The notes beneath the pieces are model-generated. The model saw only the letters and a program-made list of their open reading frames with translations, was not told where the DNA came from and searched no databases. DNA of 8,641 bases from Marinilabiliales bacterium. Its GTDB lineage: Bacteria > Bacteroidota > Bacteroidia > Bacteroidales > BM523. The DNA lies in contig PKSZ01000363.1 in assembly GCA_002869425.1 (NCBI GenBank), forward strand, positions 1 to 8,641, read 5' to 3'. The position numbers and the translations under genes are program-made. This document shows positions 1-6,434 of this stretch, in pieces; positions within the stretch are counted from its first letter, which is position 1, and each line of letters begins with the position of its first letter.

Positions 1-77
1 TCTACAGAAAAGTAAGAGATCAGATTTTTGAAAAGTTCGGATCACTATACCGGGATGAGATAATAAGTCAATTATAA
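1..77 (+). CDS. Possible 3' end of a convergent gene, unidentified
   Basis: An open plus-strand frame enters from the left edge, reads 24 codons from base 3 and ends in TAA at 75-77. The peptide is charged and looks helical, beginning YRKVRDQIFEKF. The other two plus frames stop early and the minus strand here is not coding, so a gene tail is the simplest reading. The YRKVRDQI stretch recalls the last helix of low-molecular-weight phosphatase/arsenate reductase proteins, but 24 residues are too few to assign a family. If real, it converges on the OstA-like gene with 25 bp between the stop codons. Confidence 0.35.
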   Translation, partial: YRKVRDQIFEKFGSLYRDEIISQL

Positions 78-102
78 ACCTCAATCCGAATCTATTTGAT
101 CA

Positions 103-1662
103 TTACTTTTCCTTTTGAATCGAAGGATCTTTAACTTCAACGGAGTCTTCCTTCCAGATAAAAATATCCTGCCATTCCAAAGGCCGGTGTTCAATCAGCC
201 ACTGAAATCCTCCAAGCTTTAACTGTGAAGGCGGTAGATGATTTACAGGATTCATAGTTCCCTCCGGACTATCTTTAAGAATTATTTCATCCACTTCGCT
301 ATCGCCCATAAAAATCAACATATTTGATCCTGTTGCTTTATTGGCTCCCACCAAACCCTCATCATCCTTTGGGTAGTAGATTGTTTCACCTGCTCCCTTT
401 ACATCAATTTTATAAAGACTATCGTTTCGGAAATAACCTACCATATTGTTTCCTTTAATCTGGTTAAACCGAATTGTATCTTCCTGAGAAACAATCATAC
501 TATTCAAGTTCATCAGAGCAAAATCAATACGACCATTTTTTGTATGAATTTCAATAAAATCAGCAGTAATCTGGTTGTCTTCAGACCATAAAACAGGATC
601 GTAGAATAACTTTGCTACACTATCCTGAAAAGTATAAATCAATGAATCACATTTACCCTGAAAGTCTGATTTATAAAGCTTTGCCTGATAGTAAGCTTTC
701 ATTATCTTATAATCTCCGGCAGTGTCGTGAAAAGAGCGTATTGTGTCAGCATGAAAGAATAATGAATCTCCTTCCATAACATAAATACAATAAGCACTAT
801 CCACAAGCATCGATCTCTCCGGATTCTCGTAATAATATGCATAATGGCCACGCAATGTTACTTTATCAACCGTATCGGTAAGTTCTACATTTTGAAATGC
901 TTCACCAAAGCCATGCCCCCCATTTTTATGGCGCTCATAATAAAGACTATCTCCACTTAATCTTTGCTTGTTATTTTCGAGATATGCATTCTGATTGAAC
1001 TGAGCTATATCTGTTTTTGTGTTGTACCATCCGTTTTCACAATAAATATAATTTGTATCACTAATGATCTCAGTAGGCCCAAAGAAATATGCTATTTCAC
1101 TATTCACATTGTATTTCAAACTATCGCAGTGCATGGTATAATCCGGATTTACAAGCACAACACTATCAACAGCATAAAAATCTCTTTTATCCGTGTAGTA
1201 AAAACCCTGTCTTGATGTAAGCACATTCACACTATCCACAAGTTTACCATAATCGAAATAATGTGCCATGTTGATATTTCTGTCATAGTTCAAAGAATCT
1301 GTCAGCAGATACGCACTGTCCTGAGTCAGTTTCACATTATACCGAACCATTGCGAAACGAGTATTCCCATTATAACTTAAATAATCGCCATACAAATCAA
1401 TTGAATCACCTTGATTCAGATGAATACTACCATAGGCCTCCAGAGAATTCTGTTTGGAGTAAAAGTCAGCACTATCACAATACATTAAAGCACCTTCGTG
1501 ACTAAAAACCACATTACCCTTCAGACGCATTGCGTCCTTATTAATGCTTTCATCATACTCCATGATTTCGGCATTGTAATCAATTTGCTTTTTTTCCTGT
1601 GCACTAAGCTGTGAAAACAACAAGAATACCAGTAAAAAACTGTATATGAAAATACTTTTCAA
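103..1662 (-). CDS. OstA/LptA-like periplasmic protein, probable LPS-transport component
   Basis: A 519-aa exported protein with a signal peptide (hydrophobic residues 4-17, likely cleavage after LSA at 19-21). The mature part is beta-rich, without membrane helices. Early on it has the OstA-type pattern: a modified-substrate segment (MRLKGNVVFSHEGALMYCD, 45-63), then a recurring turn C/G/T-D-S-[LA]-x-[YF] at about 63, 122, 180, 238, 299, 339 and 414. The first five are 58-61 residues apart. This suggests stacked beta-jellyroll units as in LptA and the LptD N-terminus, which bind and pass lipopolysaccharide across the periplasm; E. coli LptA is only about 185 aa. No C-terminal LptD-type barrel is evident. 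The start is TTG at 1660-1662: the stop of moxR lies in frame two codons upstream, the next Met is residue 34, and only TTG yields a full signal peptide. It lies 6 bp after moxR, so it is probably cotranscribed. The family is fairly sure, the exact Lpt role inferred. Confidence 0.85.
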   Translation of the reverse strand: MKSIFIYSFLLVFLLFSQLSAQEKKQIDYNAEIMEYDESINKDAMRLKGNVVFSHEGALMYCDSADFYSKQNSLEAYGSIHLNQGDSIDLYGDYLSYNGNTRFAMVRYNVKLTQDSAYLLTDSLNYDRNINMAHYFDYGKLVDSVNVLTSRQGFYYTDKRDFYAVDSVVLVNPDYTMHCDSLKYNVNSEIAYFFGPTEIISDTNYIYCENGWYNTKTDIAQFNQNAYLENNKQRLSGDSLYYERHKNGGHGFGEAFQNVELTDTVDKVTLRGHYAYYYENPERSMLVDSAYCIYVMEGDSLFFHADTIRSFHDTAGDYKIMKAYYQAKLYKSDFQGKCDSLIYTFQDSVAKLFYDPVLWSEDNQITADFIEIHTKNGRIDFALMNLNSMIVSQEDTIRFNQIKGNNMVGYFRNDSLYKIDVKGAGETIYYPKDDEGLVGANKATGSNMLIFMGDSEVDEIILKDSPEGTMNPVNHLPPSQLKLGGFQWLIEHRPLEWQDIFIWKEDSVEVKDPSIQKEK

Positions 1663-1668
1663 ATTTGC

Positions 1669-2631
1669 TTACAATAATTCTGTAATGATACTATCGATGG
1701 AAATATTTTCTGCTTCTGCTTTGTAATTCTTAACCATTCTATGCCGAAGTATTGGCTTTGCAACAGCTTTTACATCTTCTATATCTGGTGAATATTTACC
1801 ACTTAAAACAGCATGGGTTTTGGCCCCAACAATTAAGTATTGAGATGCTCTTGGACCGTCCCCCCAATTGATAAAATCATTCACAATTTTAGGCGCATAC
1901 TCTGTACCAGGGCGAGTACTATATGCTAATTTAACTGCATAATCCAATACATTATCGTTTACAGGCACCCTTCTTATCAATTCCTGGTATGAAAGAATCT
2001 GTTCTGCTGTAATAATTTGCTTCAATTCTACTTCTATATCAGAAGTTGTACTATGTACAATTTGTTTCTCTTCAGACAGGCTAGGATAATCCAACCAGAT
2101 ATTAAACATAAAACGGTCGAGCTGGGCTTCAGGCAAAGGATAAGTTCCTTCCTGCTCAATAGGATTTTGAGTTGCAAGCACAAAAAATGGTTTCTGCAAT
2201 TGATAATTTTTCCCAGAGGCAGTTACTGATATTTCCTGCATTGCCTCCAATAAAGCTGACTGCGTTTTAGGAGGTGTTCTGTTGATCTCATCTGCCAGAA
2301 CAAAATTAGCAAATATGGGCCCCTTAATAAATTTAAATTGTCTGCTTTCGTCCAGTATCTCAGTTCCAATAATATCTGAAGGCATTAGGTCTGGTGTAAA
2401 CTGAATTCTATTATAGTTCAAACCCAAAACCCGTGCAATAGTCGTAATCAACAAGGTTTTCGCCAAGCCCGGAACACCAATCAACAAGCAATGCCCCCTG
2501 CTAAATATTGAAAGGATTACCTCTTTCACTACCTGATCCTGGCCAACAATTATTTTATGAACTTCATCAGATAGCTCCTGATAAGATTGATTCAATGCTT
2601 TAACAGCTTCTACATCATTAACTTTTTCCAT
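1669..2631 (-). CDS. MoxR-family AAA+ ATPase
   Basis: A 320-aa cytoplasmic ATPase of the MoxR subfamily of AAA+ proteins, at the usual family length. The visible motifs are Walker A GVPGLAKT (52-59), Walker B VLADEINR (111-118), sensor 1 ATQNP (153-157), the EAQLDRF segment with the likely arginine finger (168-174) and sensor 2 GPRAS (259-263). The C-terminal lid ends in the family pattern DVKAVAKPILRHRM (286-299). MoxR ATPases act as chaperone-like remodelling factors, usually with DUF58 and VWA-domain partners encoded beside them; no such partner is in this window. The ATG at 2629-2631 is supported by a Bacteroidota-type promoter about 25 nt upstream. The ostA-like gene follows after 6 bp and probably shares its transcript. 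Family assignment is firm; substrate unknown. A link to envelope assembly is inferred from position only. Confidence 0.93.
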   Translation of the reverse strand: MEKVNDVEAVKALNQSYQELSDEVHKIIVGQDQVVKEVILSIFSRGHCLLIGVPGLAKTLLITTIARVLGLNYNRIQFTPDLMPSDIIGTEILDESRQFKFIKGPIFANFVLADEINRTPPKTQSALLEAMQEISVTASGKNYQLQKPFFVLATQNPIEQEGTYPLPEAQLDRFMFNIWLDYPSLSEEKQIVHSTTSDIEVELKQIITAEQILSYQELIRRVPVNDNVLDYAVKLAYSTRPGTEYAPKIVNDFINWGDGPRASQYLIVGAKTHAVLSGKYSPDIEDVKAVAKPILRHRMVKNYKAEAENISIDSIITELL

Positions 2632-2656
2632 TGCTGCTGTATTATTTTAGTTACAA

Positions 2657-2687
2657 CAAAAGTAATTAAACGTTATTAGCTATCAAA
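2657..2687 (-). promoter_or_regulatory. Predicted Bacteroidota promoter for moxR-ostA
   Basis: On the minus strand, TTTG (2687-2684) is followed by 19 nt and then TACTTTTG (2664-2657), which fits the TTTG / TAnnTTTG consensus of the primary sigma factor of Bacteroidota. It would start RNA near 2650, leaving a leader of about 20 nt before the moxR ATG. It lies in the 114-bp gap after the barrel gene and would let moxR-ostA be expressed independently. Confidence 0.6.
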
Positions 2688-2745
2688 GAAGTATGTAAGA
2701 TTAGGAAGAGTTAATTCCTGAATAACCACTAATACAGAAAAAAAT

Positions 2746-3369
2746 CTATCGGAATCGAGGCATATATCTCTTATCTCCAAAGGTATATATGGCACCTATG
2801 GTTGCATAACTTTCTTCGTAACCTGCCATGATAAATACCGAAAAAGTTCTGGTTACATCAAAATATGCACCAATATAGCCTCCGTAGTATGGTTTCCATC
2901 CATAATTGGGATCTACTTTAAGATTGGTAATATCGTTCGGTGTATGCTTTCTTTCAAAAAACTCTTCAAAGCAAACACCCAATGAAATACCTGCCATAAC
3001 ATGCAGCTGACGAACGCCCCATTTTTGGCCGCCATGAATATAGTTTAAACGGATTCCGCCCACATAGCCTTTCCAGGATGCAGAATAAGCAGGTACATCA
3101 CCGTACAAATCAAGAGAATCAGATTCGTGGCGCAACATATAGCCCGATAAAAAAAGTCCAAAATTCACCATAGCAGGATAACGGTCGAGAATTGTTCTGT
3201 CGACAAACATTCTCGCAGTTGGATAGGGATGATTAATATCGCGCCCATAATAATTGCTAGCACCCACTCCAATGCCCACAAAAGTTTCTTTGCTCTTGTA
3301 CCGCTGCGCAACAGTAGGAGGCACAATCAGCACCGCCAGTAGTAATATAAATAAAAGTCTGATTTTCAT
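2746..3369 (-). CDS. Small outer-membrane beta-barrel protein, paralogue of its upstream neighbour
   Basis: A 207-aa secreted protein of unknown function. The signal peptide is clear (KIRLLFILLLAVLIV, cleavage probably after TVA at 19-21). The mature part alternates aromatic and small residues and is rich in Gly and Tyr, as in small outer-membrane barrels. Recognisable strands include FVGIGVGAS (30-38), GVRQLHVMAGISLGV (118-132), KPYYGGYIGAYF (159-170) and FIMAGYEESYATIGAIYTF (179-197). The last three align with the next gene upstream in transcription (GIREL, KPYFSSYLGAYY, IG near the end), so the two are diverged duplicates. The last residues before the TAG stop are RFR, giving an Arg-rich tail after the final strand. 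The ATG at 3367-3369 has the signal peptide directly behind it. I do not recognise a specific family beyond outer-membrane-barrel-like. Confidence 0.82.
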   Translation of the reverse strand: MKIRLLFILLLAVLIVPPTVAQRYKSKETFVGIGVGASNYYGRDINHPYPTARMFVDRTILDRYPAMVNFGLFLSGYMLRHESDSLDLYGDVPAYSASWKGYVGGIRLNYIHGGQKWGVRQLHVMAGISLGVCFEEFFERKHTPNDITNLKVDPNYGWKPYYGGYIGAYFDVTRTFSVFIMAGYEESYATIGAIYTFGDKRYMPRFR

Positions 3370-3386
3370 GCAATCAATACCAGATA

Positions 3387-3413
3387 CAAAAATATAAATT
3401 AAGCCGATACAAA
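3387..3413 (-). promoter_or_regulatory. Possible promoter for the 207-aa barrel gene
   Basis: TATTTTTG (3394-3387, minus strand) matches the TAnnTTTG element and ends 17 nt before the ATG. The nearest upstream TTTG (3413-3410) is only 15 nt away, shorter than the usual 19-21, and overlaps the T-tract of the preceding terminator. Because that terminator should stop most transcription from the neighbour, some promoter is expected here, but this one is a weak match. Confidence 0.33.
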
Positions 3414-3443
3414 AAAATAAAGAGGCCGCATTGCAACCTCTTT
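3411..3443 (-). terminator. Strong rho-independent terminator after the 206-aa barrel gene
   Basis: On the minus strand the arm AAAGAGGTTGC (3443-3433) pairs with GCGGCCTCTTT (3429-3419) across an AAT loop. This gives an 11-bp stem with two G-U pairs, followed by A and seven T residues (3417-3411). It lies 34 bp after the stop codon of the 206-aa barrel gene and before the start of the 207-aa one, so the two paralogues are probably separate transcripts. Confidence 0.9.
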
Positions 3444-3477
3444 ACTTATACATTATTTTTTGAAATAAGTTACAGCA

Positions 3478-4098
3478 TTATTTCAATCGGAAATTAAAAC
3501 CAATGGTTAACCATGATATTCCGTATCCAACCTCAGCAAATCCAGCAATATCAGGAGTTAAATAATAATATGCTCCAAGATAGGATGAAAAATATGGTTT
3601 AGCACTATTTGTTGCACCTCCATATCCAGCAGGCATATTGCTATCAATACTTTCAATAACCATTTGATATCTCAAACCTGCAGCAACACCTGCATAAGCA
3701 CTTAATTCTCTGATTCCTAACTGTCCGAAATTATAATGCCATGCACTACGGGCAGCAATAAGTAAACTATGATATGTCCACTTATAATTATATGCACTAT
3801 AGTTGTAATAAGGCCAAATATTACTGTAGGAATAATCATAATATACGCCTTCATACTTACCTTCATACAAATAACCAATCTGACCTCCGATGGTTATTAC
3901 ACCCGGCTCAATTTCAAACATGCCCAAATCAAATGTTCCTCTAACAGCAGGACTTAATCCCCCGGTAACAAGGTTTGCGTTATATGACCAACCCTGTCCT
4001 ACTCCAACTCCTACCAGCTTAGTTCCAACCGTCATTTCCTGTGCATAAACAAATCCTGTTGTCAATGCTATTACAGCAATTAGCAATATTCTTTTCAT
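3478..4098 (-). CDS. Small outer-membrane beta-barrel protein, Tyr-rich
   Basis: A 206-aa secreted protein of unknown function. I start it at the ATG at 4096-4098, which gives a clean signal peptide (MKRILLIAVIALTTGFVYA, cleavage before QE). A GTG nine codons upstream is in frame but falls inside the predicted -7 promoter element, so it is unlikely to be used. The mature part is barrel-like, with amphipathic strands ending WLTIGFNFRLK. Residues 76-109 contain 13 tyrosines (for example YYDYSYSNIWPYYNYSAYNY, 86-105), probably an exposed loop and adjoining strand. It shares order and spacing of motifs with the 207-aa gene downstream: G-[IV]-R-[EQ]-L, then AG-x-x-x-G, then KPY-x-x-x-Y-x-GAY, then GY-x-x-S-x-x-x-IG. 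It has its own promoter and a strong terminator, so it is probably monocistronic. OmpA-barrel or porin-like roles are possible but not shown. Confidence 0.83.
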   Translation of the reverse strand: MKRILLIAVIALTTGFVYAQEMTVGTKLVGVGVGQGWSYNANLVTGGLSPAVRGTFDLGMFEIEPGVITIGGQIGYLYEGKYEGVYYDYSYSNIWPYYNYSAYNYKWTYHSLLIAARSAWHYNFGQLGIRELSAYAGVAAGLRYQMVIESIDSNMPAGYGGATNSAKPYFSSYLGAYYYLTPDIAGFAEVGYGISWLTIGFNFRLK

Positions 4099-4124
4099 AA
4101 CGTGAGTTTTTAATTTTACAAACA

Positions 4125-4157
4125 CAAAATTACATATATTAATGTGTACAATCCAAA
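4125..4157 (-). promoter_or_regulatory. Predicted Bacteroidota promoter for the 206-aa barrel gene
   Basis: TTTG (4157-4154), 21 nt, then TAATTTTG (4132-4125) on the minus strand match the Bacteroidota promoter form. Transcription would begin near 4119, about 20 nt before the ATG at 4098. It sits in the 120-bp gap after surA, the first sizeable gap in the cluster, and marks the likely start of a new transcription unit. Confidence 0.6.
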
Positions 4158-4218
4158 ATTATTGCAATAGTTATAAACTCAAATATGTTAATACCCTTGA
4201 GCCTCTCAGCAGAGCATT

Positions 4219-5553
4219 TTATCTGGACCAGCCTTTATTTGAAAATTCACAATTTTTATAGCTTGGATCAATTTTTACAAATGTTGTCTTCAACTTGGTT
4301 TCTATCCATTTGTTGATCACCTCATCTTTTTTAATCTCCATAGCCATATCCATTATTTTCTGATAATCATCATTAAGGTTAGCTTTGTGCGCCTTACTAC
4401 GGCTTTTCAGCCGCACTACCTTGCACACCAATTTTCCTCGTATGTCAACGGTTTCAAAAGGTTTTGAAATATCTCCTATTTTTAAATTTTTTAAAGCATA
4501 ATATGTAGCTGCATCCAGTTGATCTACCTCGTGCTTGGATGTTCCTGTATAAGGATTAACAGCCAGTCCATTATTATTCTTGCTGGCTTCATCTTCTGAA
4601 TACTTTGATGCTGCCACACCAAATGAAAGACTATCTTTTCTTACGATCCGAATAAGACTATCCAGGAATTTTCGGGTTTTTATCACTTCCTGTTCTGAAA
4701 TTTTAGGTTTGAGCAAAATATGACGAACATTGATCAGTTCACCTTTTTTCTCAATCATCTGAATAATATGGAACCCAAATTCTGTTTCAACTACTCTGGA
4801 AACCTCACCTGCTTTAAGATTAAATGCTACTGCGGAAAATTCAGGAACAAGATCTCCCCTTCCCAAAAAACCCAATTCACCACCTTTTGATGCCGTTCCG
4901 GGATCTTCTGAATAAAGAATTGCCAAAGTAGCAAATTTTTCACCTTTCATTACACGATCTCTAAAACCACGCAAACGATCTATGACTTCCAGTCGCTCTG
5001 TTTCACTAATTTTTGGATATCGAACAATTTGCTCAAACTCCATTTCAGCATTAATTAACGGAAGACTATCTGCCGGAATACTTTTAAAATAATTTCGTAC
5101 TTCAGAAGGTGTAACTTTCAGTTCCCCTGTTAATTTATCCTGCATTTTTTCTGCTAGAAGCTGATCCCGTGTAGGTTCTTTAAGTTCCTCTTTCATTTCC
5201 TCGAGTGACTTTCCAAAATATTCCTCCAATTTCTCAACATCACCAATTCGATCAATGAACATCCCAAGCTTTCTATCAATTACATTTTCAACCTCTTTCA
5301 ATGTAACCTCCAGACTATCGTATTCCGCCTGATTTAAAAGAAGCTTCTGATACATTAACTCTTCCAGTATATTACATTTCAAATCGCCTTCAAAAGTGAT
5401 GCCCTGCTGCTTATACTGATAATATTGATTTTCAATATCAGAAAGCATTACAATATGGCTACCAACCACTGCAACAACCTCGTCAACAACTTCCTGAGAA
5501 CGAACTGAAAAAATTTGTAAGAATATCAATAATGTTAATAGAATGCTTCGCAT
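4219..5553 (-). CDS. surA: SurA-type periplasmic chaperone / peptidyl-prolyl isomerase
   Basis: A 444-aa periplasmic chaperone for unfolded outer-membrane proteins. It has a signal peptide (1-19, cleavage near VRS-Q), then the SurA N-terminal module opening with VVAVVGSHIVMLSDIE (26-41) and continuing as helices to about 165. Two parvulin-type domains follow (about 168-270 and 275-385), then a C-terminal helix and an aromatic-ended tail (KWIETKLKT, 415-423). Parvulin 1 keeps SEDPG (215-219), GGELGFL (224-230) and GFHII (260-264), but has Gln175 where strand 1 normally carries His. Parvulin 2 keeps strand-1 His278 (VRHILL) but lacks the GFHII histidine; KLVC stands near that place. So neither domain has both histidines. 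The ATG at 5551-5553 follows a GGGAG seven bases upstream and a 12-bp gap after the lipoprotein gene. It is the last gene of the guaB-led cluster. Family certain; isomerase activity uncertain, chaperone role likely. Confidence 0.93.
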   Translation of the reverse strand: MRSILLTLLIFLQIFSVRSQEVVDEVVAVVGSHIVMLSDIENQYYQYKQQGITFEGDLKCNILEELMYQKLLLNQAEYDSLEVTLKEVENVIDRKLGMFIDRIGDVEKLEEYFGKSLEEMKEELKEPTRDQLLAEKMQDKLTGELKVTPSEVRNYFKSIPADSLPLINAEMEFEQIVRYPKISETERLEVIDRLRGFRDRVMKGEKFATLAILYSEDPGTASKGGELGFLGRGDLVPEFSAVAFNLKAGEVSRVVETEFGFHIIQMIEKKGELINVRHILLKPKISEQEVIKTRKFLDSLIRIVRKDSLSFGVAASKYSEDEASKNNNGLAVNPYTGTSKHEVDQLDAATYYALKNLKIGDISKPFETVDIRGKLVCKVVRLKSRSKAHKANLNDDYQKIMDMAMEIKKDEVINKWIETKLKTTFVKIDPSYKNCEFSNKGWSR

Positions 5554-5560
5554 GTTATTT

Positions 5561-5565
5561 CTCCC
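5561..5565 (-). promoter_or_regulatory. Shine-Dalgarno-like site of surA
   Basis: GGGAG on the minus strand ends seven bases before the surA ATG, a canonical position. It stands out because the other starts in the window have AT-rich leaders without such a site, as is common in Bacteroidota. It lies in the 12-bp gap after the upstream stop codon and supports the chosen start. Confidence 0.4.
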
Positions 5566-6429
5566 TTAGTAAATTTCAAAATCTCCCTGTTTGCTGGCTG
5601 TCTGATATAAATCATTTTCCATTTCAAGGAGTAACTTATAACGCTTTTTATTGAGAACTATTGCTCTAATCTTTTTTCGTACCAATTCCAATGGAGAAAT
5701 ATCACCTTTCAACCTGAAATCATGGACTGCAATATAATAGCGGTATAATGAATCTCGAGTATCAATAAATTTATTGTATTTAAAAAACTGTTCCGGATCT
5801 CCCTGAATCTTAGCTCCGGTGGTTTCTTCTATCCTTGTCCATTCTTGCCAATCATTCTCATTTGCAAATGAATAATTTGCATCTACCTCCTCTGCCATAT
5901 CAAACAAAAGCTTTCTATCGCTGTTTTTGTCAGATTGCATCAATCTTTTCAACTTATATGCAGCTGAATATGCATCAAGAGGAATCTTCATTACATCAGC
6001 TACTACAATATGATCGTTGAGTAAAAACTCTCGGCTGTATTTATCGTAATAATCTGCGATCTCTGTCTCGGTAACATTTGTATCGAGCTTTTGATCAATG
6101 AGCTTTTCCTCATATTTATATATCAACAAATCGTTTCTAAAACGGCGTACTTCAGCATCTATTTTTAAGTCTTCGCCATAAAGATTTTTTTCAGCCTTTA
6201 TTACTTTAAGATTGCGCCGCACCCAGTCATTAATATACTTTTTTGCCAGCGATAAACTATCCTCCGGACTTAAATTATCGGGGATAAGATTTGCTAATTC
6301 CGATGGATATAAATACTGGTCGTAAACCCTGGCAATGGCAAATTCATCTGTATTGGCCCCGTCCTGATTACAAGACCCAAATAGTGCAGATACAAGAAAT
6401 AATAAAGATACCCTGAATAAAATTTTCAT
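5566..6429 (-). CDS. Lipoprotein with SurA-like chaperone module, no parvulin signature
   Basis: A 287-aa predicted lipoprotein. The N-terminus has a type II signal (MKILFRVSLLFLVSALFGSC) with Cys20 as the lipidated residue; Phe at -3 makes the lipobox slightly unusual. Residues 29-125 follow the SurA/PrsA N-module: FAIARVYDQYLYPSEL (30-45), a helix YINDWVRRNLKVIKAE (65-80), an Arg/Asp-rich helix EVRRFRNDLLIYKYEEKL (93-110), and TETEIADYYDKYSREF (120-135), the segment that usually leads into a parvulin domain. What follows (about 140-245) has neither the HIL strand nor the GGELG or GYHII motifs, so it should not be an isomerase. It lies 5 bp after the 653-aa PpiC gene and 12 bp before surA, so it is cotranscribed with both. 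A membrane-anchored helper chaperone for outer-membrane proteins is a reasonable inference. I do not know a gene name for it. Confidence 0.85.
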   Translation of the reverse strand: MKILFRVSLLFLVSALFGSCNQDGANTDEFAIARVYDQYLYPSELANLIPDNLSPEDSLSLAKKYINDWVRRNLKVIKAEKNLYGEDLKIDAEVRRFRNDLLIYKYEEKLIDQKLDTNVTETEIADYYDKYSREFLLNDHIVVADVMKIPLDAYSAAYKLKRLMQSDKNSDRKLLFDMAEEVDANYSFANENDWQEWTRIEETTGAKIQGDPEQFFKYNKFIDTRDSLYRYYIAVHDFRLKGDISPLELVRKKIRAIVLNKKRYKLLLEMENDLYQTASKQGDFEIY

Positions 6430-6434
6430 GTAAT

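Noticed and set aside
36..90. Inverted repeat TTCGGAT / ATCCGAA at 36-42 and 84-90, spanning the convergent stop region
   Set aside because: The arms are only 7 bp with a 41-nt loop and no T-run, and the left arm falls in possible coding sequence. It is not convincing as a terminator.
964..1215. Plus-strand open frames opposite the OstA-like, moxR, barrel and PpiC genes
   Set aside because: They are antisense shadows of clear coding sequence, with no homology that I recognise and no start context.
2700..2745. Possible terminator after the 207-aa barrel gene (AGGAA / TTCCT)
   Set aside because: The stem is 5 bp with no T-run after it; the only T-tract lies before the stem, directly after the stop codon.
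4099..4125. Longer version of the 206-aa barrel protein starting at GTG 4123-4125
   Set aside because: The added nine residues put charged sequence ahead of a complete signal peptide, and the GTG overlaps the predicted promoter element.
4201..4218. Short hairpin just after surA (CTCT-GCTG-AGAG on the minus strand) as a terminator
   Set aside because: The stem is about 4-5 bp and no T-tract follows, so it does not meet the usual form of an intrinsic terminator.
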